Below, one piece after another: positions 1-4,662 of a DNA stretch of 5,256 nt. Position numbers and translations under genes: made by a program. The DNA comes from Halothece sp. MAG (lineage in GTDB: Bacteria > Cyanobacteriota > Cyanobacteriia > Cyanobacteriales > Rubidibacteraceae): the NCBI GenBank assembly GCA_018610095.1, contig JAHEOB010000054.1:1-5256 (forward strand), read 5' to 3'. Position 1 is the stretch's first letter; each line of letters starts with the position of its first letter. Below the pieces are notes generated by a model that was not told the origin of the DNA, searched no databases, and saw nothing but the letters and a program-made list of their open reading frames with translations.

Positions 1-233
1 ACTTGGGAAGGACTGAGCCAATCTAGCTCTCGTTCAGCTATTTCTTTATAAGTGGCATACCAATATCGCTTGCCTTCATGCTCAAGCCCATAACCAAGGG
101 ATAACCAATGATTAATTCGGTTTAGCAAGATTGCTGCATCAGAACCGAATAAAATTGCAATGGTTTTATCACATACTCTGAGACTGCTATTAGTACGGGA
201 GGATTGTAAACTTTGCTCGTATGTTGCTACCAT
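1..233 (-). CDS. Partial gene: winged-helix replication-like protein (N-terminal 77 residues)
   Basis: An open reading frame starts at the ATG whose A is at 233 and runs leftward off the window edge with no stop in 77 codons. An in-frame stop lies upstream, around 264, and 233 is the first ATG after it. The protein starts MVATYEQSLQ. From about residue 23 it has a helix (KTIAILFGSDAAILLNRINHWL), then GKRYWYATYKEIAE, then a segment ending LSPSQ. This order, a helix followed by an aromatic 'W-Y-TY-E' segment and a second short helix, is typical of the N-terminal winged-helix domain of phage and plasmid replication proteins of the DnaD/O-protein kind, where it binds DNA. I infer a role in plasmid or phage replication or regulation; the rest of the protein is not visible. 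There is no clear Shine-Dalgarno sequence. Coding status is fairly sure; the function is tentative. Confidence 0.6.
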   Translation of the reverse strand, partial: MVATYEQSLQSSRTNSSLRVCDKTIAILFGSDAAILLNRINHWLSLGYGLEHEGKRYWYATYKEIAERELDWLSPSQ

Positions 234-293
234 GATGTTGGTGGTTATTTTGTTTGACTTCTACATCTTTTAAAATAACACCGCTGTTCCCCA

Positions 294-308
294 GCCTCAT
301 TATGAGGC
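294..308. promoter_or_regulatory. Palindrome upstream of the replication-like gene
   Basis: The arms GCCTCAT and ATGAGGC flank a single central T, a perfect 7-bp inverted repeat. It sits about 60 bp upstream of the leftward gene that starts at 233. It could be an operator for that gene or a small hairpin in its leader. The symmetry is visible in the sequence; the role is inferred. Confidence 0.4.
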
Positions 309-372
309 GGCAGCATTTTCACAATTAAATAATCTCAAGCCGCGCTACAAGGGAAATTGAGGATGTAAATAA

Positions 373-415
373 GGTTCGGGAAATTTAGTTCACTCCCGAA
401 CCATTTTGCTGTTTT
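373..415 (+). terminator. Possible Rho-independent terminator (rightward)
   Basis: A perfect 9-bp stem is formed by GGTTCGGGA (373-381) and TCCCGAACC (394-402) around a 12-nt loop. On the + strand it is followed by ATTTTGCTGTTTTT, so it resembles an intrinsic terminator for rightward transcription. No rightward gene lies upstream of it in the window. It may therefore end an untranslated or antisense RNA, or be a structural element such as part of a repeat. Confidence 0.45.
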
Positions 416-499
416 TGCAGAAATGTTGTAATTCGGAAATAGTGAGAATAGGTCACGCTTGGCATTACAAACGTTATAGCGGGAACTGTCCCAATCGCA

Positions 500-511
500 G
501 CGCGATCGCGC
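500..511. repeat. HIP1 palindrome (extended)
   Basis: The 12-bp perfect palindrome GCGCGATCGCGC contains the HIP1 octamer GCGATCGC at 502-509. HIP1 is strongly over-represented in many cyanobacterial genomes, so it points to the host lineage rather than to a local function. Confidence 0.85.
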
Positions 512-611
512 CAGTTAGTGAAAATTGGCGATATAGAAAAATCGTTATTGTTGTTATAAACTATTACCAAGTTGTGACATAGTAGCTCCCAAGCTGATGA
601 GATAAAAAAAT

Positions 612-700
612 AGGTGGAAAAAATTCATGTCAATTAGAAGACATATCTCATGAGCGAAAGAATCGCTACATATCTTAATTTTGTTAGATGGATTAGATGA
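612..700 (+). other. Leader with two mini-ORFs coupled to the HEPN gene
   Basis: AGGTGG at 612-617 is a fair ribosome-binding site, 9 nt ahead of an ATG at 627. That ATG opens an 8-codon ORF (MSIRRHIS, stop 651-653). Its stop overlaps the ATG of a 16-codon ORF (MSERIATYLNFVRWIR, 650-700) through ATGA at 650-653. The stop of the second overlaps the HEPN start through ATGA at 697-700. The HEPN ATG itself has no good ribosome-binding site and has an in-frame TAG directly before it. Ribosomes could therefore reach it by termination-reinitiation. The overlaps are seen; the coupling is inferred and could be chance in AT-rich DNA. Confidence 0.4.
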
Positions 701-2244
701 ATATGCTTGATTTTGATGAAATTTTAGCTAGTATCAAAGATCCTGAAATAAAGAAATACCTCGAAGAAGCTATAAAAAGTTATCGTATTGGAAACTACCG
801 TAGTGCAATTCTTACAGTTTGGATTGCTAGCATGTTTGATCTCGTTAATAAATTTGAAATTTTAACAGAGGAACGTGAACCTACTATTGTAGAGAAATGG
901 AACAATTATCTTAAACCTAAAATAGAAAGACATCAAAATTGGGAACATGAACTTATATCCACAGCACGAACTGTAGATATGATTAGTCAATATGAATTTG
1001 AAACTTTACAAAGTCTTAATAAAACAAGAAACCGTTATGCACACCCTTCATTTGATGAAGTTGGAACTTTATTTGATCCTACTCCAGAAGAGGTACGCTA
1101 CTTTATCCGAACACTCTATGAAATTATTCTTTCACAACCTGCTCAATTAGGAGCTTTTTATGTTAATAACTTGCTTGAATCTATCCAGAGTTCTACTTTC
1201 TTTTATAGAAAAATTTATTCAGATGAATTACTGAACTTTAAGGAAAAAGTAATTGAAAACGTAAACAAAATTAATAAGAGACAAATTCCACGCTTTATTA
1301 AAGAACTTTTCAAATCCTTAAAAGCACCTGAAAACCAAGAGCATAAAATCAATATAATATGTTTCTTGGTAAATATTTGGAATGCTAAAAAAGAATTACA
1401 ACTTTCAGATGAAATATCAAATAAATGGGATGATTATATAAAAACACAGGAACTAGACCTAATAGTATTAGAGGGAATTCTAAATATTCCAGAATCTATT
1501 AATGAGCTTTCTAAAGAAGCACAATCACTAATAAAAACTAAATTTATTGATTATTTTATAAAAAGAAAAAATATATCAGAATCTGCAAAAAAATTTTTAT
1601 CTTATGAAGATATTGTACCACTGTCAAAATCTATACTTGAGGATTCTCCAAGCGAAATTTCAATAAATGAAGTGATTAAAAATTACGACTATTATGAAGC
1701 CTTATTTGGAGAAAGATTTTCAGAATTATTTGGTAATTTTTTACTTGATAAAACAAGAGAAGCTCTCTCAACATGCAATGGTTATATAGTAAACCCTGTA
1801 CTTTCTGCATTACGTAAATGCAGAATATGGGATTTAGCAAATAATCTATCAGAACCAGAACAGGAAACTTTTAGTCATGAGCTAATTGATTCACTCAATT
1901 CTAATAACTTTGAGACTATGGACTTACTAAGCTTTGAAAAACGATATGAAATACCAAATAAATGGATTAGACTTCTGTTTGAGACGTGGTTAGATAAACT
2001 AAATAAAGATTACTCCGCTCAAAGAAATCTCGACTGGTATCTAAAACAATATTTAGGGCTATTGAAACGGTATATAGATATATTTGGTGAAAGCGATATA
2101 TTAGAGAGTGCTGTGGAAAAGATTGAGAATTATGCTGCTAAAGAATTTAGAGAAATTGAACAAGAAAAATTAGATGAAGAATTATTGAACTTTTTGCAAA
2201 GATTGACTCAACAAAGTAGTCTAACTCTACTAGATGATTGGTGA
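697..2244 (+). CDS. HEPN-like domain protein, 515 aa, candidate RNase/defence protein
   Basis: This is a complete ORF whose start is fixed by an in-frame TAG at 694-696 just before the ATG. The N-terminal part has a helix with the pattern Y-x-x-G-N-Y-R-S-A-I (residues 29-38), followed by a long helical stretch. At residues 111-116 it carries RNRYAH, matching the R-x4-6-H motif of HEPN domains, and then PSF and the segment PTPEEVRYFI. HEPN domains are all-helical and often act as metal-independent RNases, using the Arg and His, in toxin-antitoxin, abortive-infection and CRISPR effectors; others only bind nucleotides or RNA. Residues from about 150 to 515 are rich in Lys, Glu, Leu and Ile and look wholly helical, with no motif I recognise. 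There is no signal peptide or membrane segment, so it should be cytoplasmic. The gene is very AT-rich, unlike the ParA relic directly after it, which suggests transfer. No partner gene is in the same orientation nearby. The HEPN assignment is likely; RNase activity is an inference. Confidence 0.8.
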   Translation: MNMLDFDEILASIKDPEIKKYLEEAIKSYRIGNYRSAILTVWIASMFDLVNKFEILTEEREPTIVEKWNNYLKPKIERHQNWEHELISTARTVDMISQYEFETLQSLNKTRNRYAHPSFDEVGTLFDPTPEEVRYFIRTLYEIILSQPAQLGAFYVNNLLESIQSSTFFYRKIYSDELLNFKEKVIENVNKINKRQIPRFIKELFKSLKAPENQEHKINIICFLVNIWNAKKELQLSDEISNKWDDYIKTQELDLIVLEGILNIPESINELSKEAQSLIKTKFIDYFIKRKNISESAKKFLSYEDIVPLSKSILEDSPSEISINEVIKNYDYYEALFGERFSELFGNFLLDKTREALSTCNGYIVNPVLSALRKCRIWDLANNLSEPEQETFSHELIDSLNSNNFETMDLLSFEKRYEIPNKWIRLLFETWLDKLNKDYSAQRNLDWYLKQYLGLLKRYIDIFGESDILESAVEKIENYAAKEFREIEQEKLDEELLNFLQRLTQQSSLTLLDDW

Positions 2245-2256
2245 CATAAAAACAGC

Positions 2257-2264
2257 GCGATCGC
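2257..2264. repeat. HIP1 octamer at the edge of the ParA relic
   Basis: GCGATCGC lies 12 bp after the HEPN stop codon. In the ParA reading frame it encodes the start of the A-I-A-N segment that precedes the Walker A loop. Confidence 0.85.
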
Positions 2265-2346
2265 GAACGGTAAAGGCGGTGTGGGGAAGACAACGACCGC
2301 TGTTAATCTGGCTGCCATCTTAGCCAAAGACGGAAAAACCCTGTTA
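2257..2346 (+). pseudogene. parA: Remnant of a ParA/Soj-type partition ATPase (Walker A region only)
   Basis: The 30 codons read AIANGKGGVGKTTTAVNLAA and then ILAKDGKTLL. This is the deviant Walker A motif (KGGVGKTT) and first helix of ParA/MinD-family ATPases, which normally occupy about residues 5-35 of a protein of 200 or more residues. ParA ATPases drive segregation of plasmids and chromosomes. Here the frame has no ATG; codons upstream lead straight to the TGA of the HEPN gene, which is in the same frame. After the LL, where intact homologues continue with VDADPQ, the sequence changes to unrelated Thr/Ser-rich codons that are the complement of the Gly-rich gene. The Walker A' and B motifs and all the rest are missing, so this is a non-functional fragment. 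The GTG at 2281 could open a short frame, but it would be meaningless repeat translation. Confidence 0.88.
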
Positions 2347-2355
2347 GCAACAATC

Positions 2356-2592
2356 TTAAGGACCGCCATCACCTCCACCGCCACCACCACCGTCACCACC
2401 GCCAGCTCCTCCATCGCCACCACCATCGCCACCACCATCGCCTCCATCACCTCCATCACCTCCATCACTACCGATAGCAGGTGGACCACCTCTTCCACGC
2501 CCACTACTACCTTTGCCGCTACATTGATTCACTAAAACTGCAAGCATAATAACCATAAAGGCATAAAAGATGATAAAAATTATATCTCCCAT
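2356..2592 (-). CDS. Small single-span membrane protein with Gly-Asp repeat tail, 78 aa
   Basis: I chose the ATG whose A is at 2592 because GAGG lies 8 nt upstream on the coding strand; a GTG at 2634 would add 14 residues but has no such site. Residues 4-21 (IIFIIFYAFMVIMLAVLV) form one membrane helix. A short basic linker with a Cys at 24 (NQCSGKGSSGRGRGG) follows, then about 40 residues made almost only of Gly and Asp (GDGG, GGGDGG units) up to the stop. The acidic residue before the helix and the basic stretch after it suggest the N terminus outside and the tail in the cytoplasm, though this is uncertain. I recognise no family. Small Gly-rich membrane proteins are often poorly conserved, and low-complexity tails can be artefacts, but the helix plus ribosome-binding site favours a real gene. 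It converges with the HEPN gene and ends 10 bp from the ParA relic. Confidence 0.6.
   Translation of the reverse strand: MGDIIFIIFYAFMVIMLAVLVNQCSGKGSSGRGRGGPPAIGSDGGDGGDGGDGGGDGGGDGGAGGGDGGGGGGGDGGP
2361..2467. repeat. Low-complexity tandem repeats coding the Gly-Asp tail
   Basis: The + strand is made of variants of CCACCATCG and CTCCATCAC, including three consecutive CTCCATCAC-type units near 2440-2467 and two CCATCGCCA-type units near 2410-2435. The other strand is built of GGTGG and GGCGATGG runs, so it is G-rich and may form two-layer G-quadruplexes. Such arrays commonly change copy number by slippage, which would alter the tail length of the protein in steps of three residues. Confidence 0.75.
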
Positions 2593-2683
2593 CTCTTTAT
2601 CCTCTGCTGATGTTTTGGTATGAAAATACCACACAAAGCTCTCTGTATAGCTTCAATCTGAGCGACATCCTTAAATTTTTTTG

Positions 2684-2721
2684 GCGACTTCTGTCGCGGT
2701 AAGCCCGAGCGAAGCTGGGGC
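2684..2721. repeat. Two adjacent GC-rich hairpins
   Basis: The first hairpin pairs GCGAC with GTCGC around TTCT (2684-2697). The second (2703-2721) pairs GCCC with GGGC and AGC with GCT around a GAA loop, with one G-G mismatch. Only 5 nt separate them, and they sit in an otherwise AT-rich gap between divergent genes. They look like a small interspersed palindromic element of the kind common in cyanobacteria. Neither has a T-tract placed to act as a terminator. Confidence 0.5.
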
Positions 2722-2841
2722 GATTTAAAAGTGTAATTCCTTTGAATCCGGTGGTGGGTCTGAAAGACGTTCCAGCGGTGATGCACTGGTGTAACGGTTC
2801 CCAGTTGATTTATATTTTATTAATGAGTGCGACATGATCAA

Positions 2842-2869
2842 TTGTCTTTTAGGTCGCGTTCACTATAAC
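2842..2869 (+). promoter_or_regulatory. Possible sigma-70-type promoter of the membrane-protein gene
   Basis: TTGTCT (2842-2847) and TATAAC (2864-2869) are separated by 16 bp and match 4 of 6 and 5 of 6 consensus positions. Transcription would begin near 2876, only a few bases before the ATG at 2880. That would give an almost leaderless message and fits the lack of a Shine-Dalgarno sequence there. The match alone is weak evidence in AT-rich DNA. Confidence 0.35.
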
Positions 2870-2879
2870 TATTAAAACA

Positions 2880-3596
2880 ATGGAATTAGAAAAATTAAAA
2901 CATTCATCTATTAATATTAATGAAAATATTGAAATTAGTTGGGCGATTTTAAAGTCGAACTGGAAAACTTTCTTAAAAATTATTGTTTTTATTGCTATTC
3001 CCAGTTTTATTCTGTCAGCCTTTTCTATTTCTGGTTTTTTATTGATTCCTTTTATTAGTTTGGATTTGCTGTTAATTGCCAGTATTTTTTCTGCAATATT
3101 AATAGCTGAAAGTACAATTGAAAACAAAGAATTAAATCTTAGAAAAGTCGTCTTTAAAAGTGCTAATAACATTATAACTATACTTATTGGTAATTTTTTT
3201 GCATCGTTATTTGCGGGAATTGGTTCTTTATTTTTTATAATACCAGGAATCTATTTTGCTACCAATTTTGTTTTTATAAATCAAGCAATTTTACTACGAA
3301 ATTGTCATTTAAGTGCTCTAGATTATAGTGCCAATTTAGTCAAAAAAGATTGGTGGCGAGTATTTTTACATTTTTTATCAATCGGAACGATTTTTATGAT
3401 TCTATCACTTTTAACTACCGTTCCTGTTGCTTTAAGCTTAAGTTTTTTCGATTTTTTTATAATTATATTAATATCTAGAATCGTTTCTGGTATTTGCTCT
3501 CTTTTGGTAGCTTATTTTTTCATGATTAGTTTAACGGTTTTATTCTTTAATTTAGAGTACGTGAAAGGATCCCATCAAAATGAAACACAACTTTGA
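2880..3596 (+). CDS. Polytopic membrane protein, YciC/GPDPase-membrane-domain-like, 238 aa
   Basis: The start is the first ATG after an in-frame TAG at 2850-2852. No Shine-Dalgarno sequence is visible. Residues 1-30 are cytoplasmic in character and include an amphipathic piece (WAILKSNWKTF). About six membrane segments follow, near 33-50, 52-76, 98-119, 120-138, 161-184 and 187-230, the last long enough to hold two. The motif PGIY (122-125), then A-I-L-L-R (136-140), then SALDYSANLVKKDWW (145-159) is the pattern of the YciC/DUF975-like and glycerophosphodiesterase membrane-domain families. There a 'PG(I/L)Y' turn is followed by 'A...S..L.KG.WWR'. These proteins sit in the cytoplasmic membrane and their biochemical role is mostly unknown; no catalytic domain is attached here. 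The gene is strongly AT-rich, diverges from the Gly-rich gene and converges with the toxin-antitoxin operon. The membrane assignment is secure; the family is likely. Confidence 0.82.
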   Translation: MELEKLKHSSININENIEISWAILKSNWKTFLKIIVFIAIPSFILSAFSISGFLLIPFISLDLLLIASIFSAILIAESTIENKELNLRKVVFKSANNIITILIGNFFASLFAGIGSLFFIIPGIYFATNFVFINQAILLRNCHLSALDYSANLVKKDWWRVFLHFLSIGTIFMILSLLTTVPVALSLSFFDFFIIILISRIVSGICSLLVAYFFMISLTVLFFNLEYVKGSHQNETQL

Positions 3597-3606
3597 GAAG
3601 ATCAGT

Positions 3607-3631
3607 AAAACCAAGCGTCTTTAGACGTTGG
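3607..3631 (-). terminator. Terminator of the toxin-antitoxin operon
   Basis: CCAAgCGTCT (3611-3620) pairs with AGACGTTGG (3623-3631), giving 9 bp with one bulged G. Reading leftward the stem is followed by TTTT (complement of 3607-3610). It begins 5 nt after the toxin stop codon, so it fits as the intrinsic terminator of the leftward operon. The T-tract is short. There is no T-tract on the other side for the rightward membrane-protein gene. Confidence 0.55.
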
Positions 3632-3636
3632 AGTCG

Positions 3637-4134
3637 TCAAGATTCACCCGCTTGTTTAAGAGCAAAATCAATGACATTTTGACTTAAGTATATATTTTTA
3701 TTGATCATGTTTTGAATTGCGTTTTGAATCGATAATGACGGTTCTTGCTGTTTATATCTCAATAGAATCCCAATCGAACCTGTTACATTCAAACCATTTA
3801 AACGAGCAACTCTTCTCCCTACTATTTCATCAATGCAAACTGTTGTAATGTTTTGATTTAGTGCAACTTGAATAACTGAGGCTTCTCCTAAATCTAGAGA
3901 ATTTAGTAAAAATTGATAAATTTTAACCGGATTACTTTGCTTACTTAACCATGTGGCTTGCCGAAATTCAGACTGGGCAAAAACTTGATTTTCACTATTC
4001 AAAATTTCTTCACAAACCGCGAATGGAACAATCACTTCCTCATATAGAAAACTTAAAACCTCTAAATTCCCTAATGCTGCTACTAATGAAATTAGAGGAG
4101 AAGTATTGATTACAATGACTTGAGATTTAGGCAT
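3637..4134 (-). CDS. DUF3368-family PIN-domain toxin (VapC-like), 165 aa
   Basis: PIN domains are Mg-dependent RNases, and in toxin-antitoxin pairs they cut RNA when the antitoxin is lost. The protein begins with a beta strand and VINTSPLISL (8-17), the DUF3368 first motif. Position 10 is Asn, where classical PIN domains have the first catalytic Asp. Further motifs are P-x-x-V-x-E-E-I (37-44), LDLGEASVIQVAL (80-92) with conserved Glu84, and IDEIVGRRVARL (101-112) with Asp102 and Glu103, followed by G-x-x-G-I-L-L (119-125). The length is normal for the family. The ATG overlaps the end of the antitoxin gene by 8 bp (ATGCCTAA), which implies translational coupling; there is no separate strong ribosome-binding site. 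Pairing with a UPF0175 protein is the usual arrangement for DUF3368. I am confident of the family and its TA role. Activity with Asn10 is uncertain. Confidence 0.92.
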   Translation of the reverse strand: MPKSQVIVINTSPLISLVAALGNLEVLSFLYEEVIVPFAVCEEILNSENQVFAQSEFRQATWLSKQSNPVKIYQFLLNSLDLGEASVIQVALNQNITTVCIDEIVGRRVARLNGLNVTGSIGILLRYKQQEPSLSIQNAIQNMINKNIYLSQNVIDFALKQAGES

Positions 4135-4381
4135 TTTCTAAATCAGAAAGCAATTCAGCATCAGGGAGATCAATCATAGGAACGCCATAATCTGCTAACT
4201 TCAAAAGAAAAGTAACCCGATCGACTCCTACTAACGTTGCAGCCATTCCTGATGATAAACGTTTCAGTTCAAAAAGTTTGACCGCCATTGCCCATTTTGC
4301 TTCTTCTTCAAATTGTTCTGGAGTATCTCCTAAAACATCAGGAAATGTCTCTGGATACTGAACTATAAACTCTAATGACAT
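4127..4381 (-). CDS. UPF0175-family antitoxin, 84 aa
   Basis: The ATG is at 4381 and the gene ends by overlapping the toxin start. The protein starts MSLEFIVQYPETFPDVL, then has an acidic helix with EEEAKWAMAVKLFELKRLSSG (about 25-45). Next comes a helix-turn-helix-like segment, MAATLVGVDRVTFLLKLADYGVP (about 46-68), and a short acidic end IDLPDAELLSDLEN. This order is the UPF0175 signature, a small helical family found as the first gene before DUF3368 PIN toxins. It should bind and neutralise the toxin and, through the helix-turn-helix, repress its own promoter. No Shine-Dalgarno sequence lies upstream. Direct repeats at 4409-4466 are candidate operator sites. The small size, the order antitoxin-then-toxin and the overlap all support a complete type II module. 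Confidence 0.9.
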   Translation of the reverse strand: MSLEFIVQYPETFPDVLGDTPEQFEEEAKWAMAVKLFELKRLSSGMAATLVGVDRVTFLLKLADYGVPMIDLPDAELLSDLENA

Positions 4382-4408
4382 AGTTGTTTGGAGTTGCTCT
4401 TATTTTTA

Positions 4409-4466
4409 ATATATTGTAAACTCACTTCTTTCCTGTCTCTTCTATATATTGTCTTGTAGCTCACTT
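4409..4466. repeat. Direct repeats upstream of the toxin-antitoxin operon
   Basis: ATATATTGT occurs at 4409-4417 and again at 4444-4452, 35 bp apart. Each copy is followed by CTCACTT (4421-4427 and 4460-4466), at different spacing. The first copy lies 28 bp upstream of the antitoxin ATG, where promoter and operator are expected. The repeats may bind the antitoxin or the TA complex, or reflect a local duplication. Confidence 0.45.
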
Positions 4467-4506
4467 TAATTCTTTAGCTCGTTTCCATAAATTGTCCGAT
4501 GCGCTT

Positions 4507-4539
4507 CACACGCCTACGATGTTCCTTAATCGTTGTGTG
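4507..4539. repeat. Imperfect inverted repeat
   Basis: CACAC (4507-4511) pairs with GTGTG (4535-4539), and ACGAT (4516-4520) pairs with ATCGT (4529-4533), leaving a loop of 8 nt and a small asymmetric internal loop. It lies about 125 bp beyond the 3' end of the integrase gene. It could be part of an attachment site or a structured RNA, or be without function. Confidence 0.4.
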
Positions 4540-4562
4540 GAAGAATTTACAGCCAGTGCGAT

Positions 4563-4603
4563 GTCGCTTCCAGCGACCGCGCCCTCCCAAGCGCATCGCG
4601 CTT
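4563..4603. repeat. Two adjacent GC-rich hairpins, second locus
   Basis: GTCGCT pairs with AGCGAC around TCC (4563-4577), and AAGCGC pairs with GCGCTT around ATC (4589-4603), 11 nt apart. The arrangement echoes the paired hairpins at 2684-2721: similar stem size, a short TTC-type loop in the first hairpin and a GC-rich stem, but little direct sequence identity. Confidence 0.5.
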
Positions 4604-4617
4604 TAACCATCTCCATC

Positions 4618-4649
4618 GGAAAATACGGGTATCCCAACGGGATTTTTCC
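4618..4649 (-). terminator. Possible terminator after the integrase gene
   Basis: GGAAAA (4618-4623) pairs with TTTTCC (4644-4649), and inside it ATCCC (4631-4635) pairs with GGGAT (4639-4643) around AAC, with a 7-nt bulge on one side. It starts 13 nt after the integrase stop. The inner hairpin is followed by TTTT on the + strand, and the leftward transcript ends in TATTTTCC, so it could work in either direction. It is weaker than a classical terminator. Confidence 0.4.
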
Positions 4650-4662
4650 ATGAATAATTGCT

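Larger units (their letters stand above)
242..696. other. 455-bp intergenic region between divergent genes
   Basis: No convincing protein gene lies here. The stretch holds a 7-bp palindrome (294-308), a strong 9-bp hairpin with a T-rich downstream side (373-415), a HIP1-centred palindrome (500-511) and the leader mini-ORFs of the HEPN gene (627-700). A 61-codon leftward ORF (385-570) spans the HIP1 palindrome and shows no domain I recognise. The region presumably carries promoters for both flanking genes, but I could not find a convincing -35/-10 pair for either. Confidence 0.6.
4382..4662. other. 281-bp gap between integrase and antitoxin genes
   Basis: The right part is GC-rich and full of inverted repeats; the left part is AT-rich and holds the antitoxin promoter region. 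I see no RNA gene. A leftward 65-codon frame (4506-4703) crosses the hairpins and overlaps the integrase end; it shows no recognised domain and I did not call it. Confidence 0.6.

Noticed and set aside
385..570. Leftward 61-codon ORF in the left intergenic region
   Set aside because: It has no recognised domain, crosses the HIP1 palindrome and the 9-bp hairpin, and has no ribosome-binding site. It may be translation of an interspersed repeat.
2361..2467. Possible CRISPR or iteron array in the CCACC/CCATC repeats
   Set aside because: The units are triplet-based, have no spacers and encode a low-complexity tail; they are not CRISPR-like and not spaced like iterons.
2208..2504. Leftward Val/Met-rich frame across the repeats
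   Set aside because: It is another frame of the same triplet repeats and of the end of the HEPN gene, with no independent support.
2281..2535. Rightward GTG-started frame joining the ParA relic to a Thr/Ser/Ala-rich tail
   Set aside because: The tail is the complement of the Gly-Asp repeat in the opposite gene and the ATPase is cut after its first helix; no functional product is likely.
2580..2786. Leftward 68-codon frame upstream of the Gly-rich gene
   Set aside because: It runs through the paired hairpins, overlaps the Gly-rich start in another frame and matches no family. A small real gene cannot be fully excluded.
2735..2836. Short rightward open stretch (VVGLKDVPAVMHW...) that might be a gene relic
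   Set aside because: Two frames look equally protein-like and neither matches a family I know, so a pseudogene call is not supported.
2849..3172. Leftward frame opposite the membrane-protein gene
   Set aside because: It is the antisense of AT-rich membrane-helix codons, which easily yields hydrophobic open frames.
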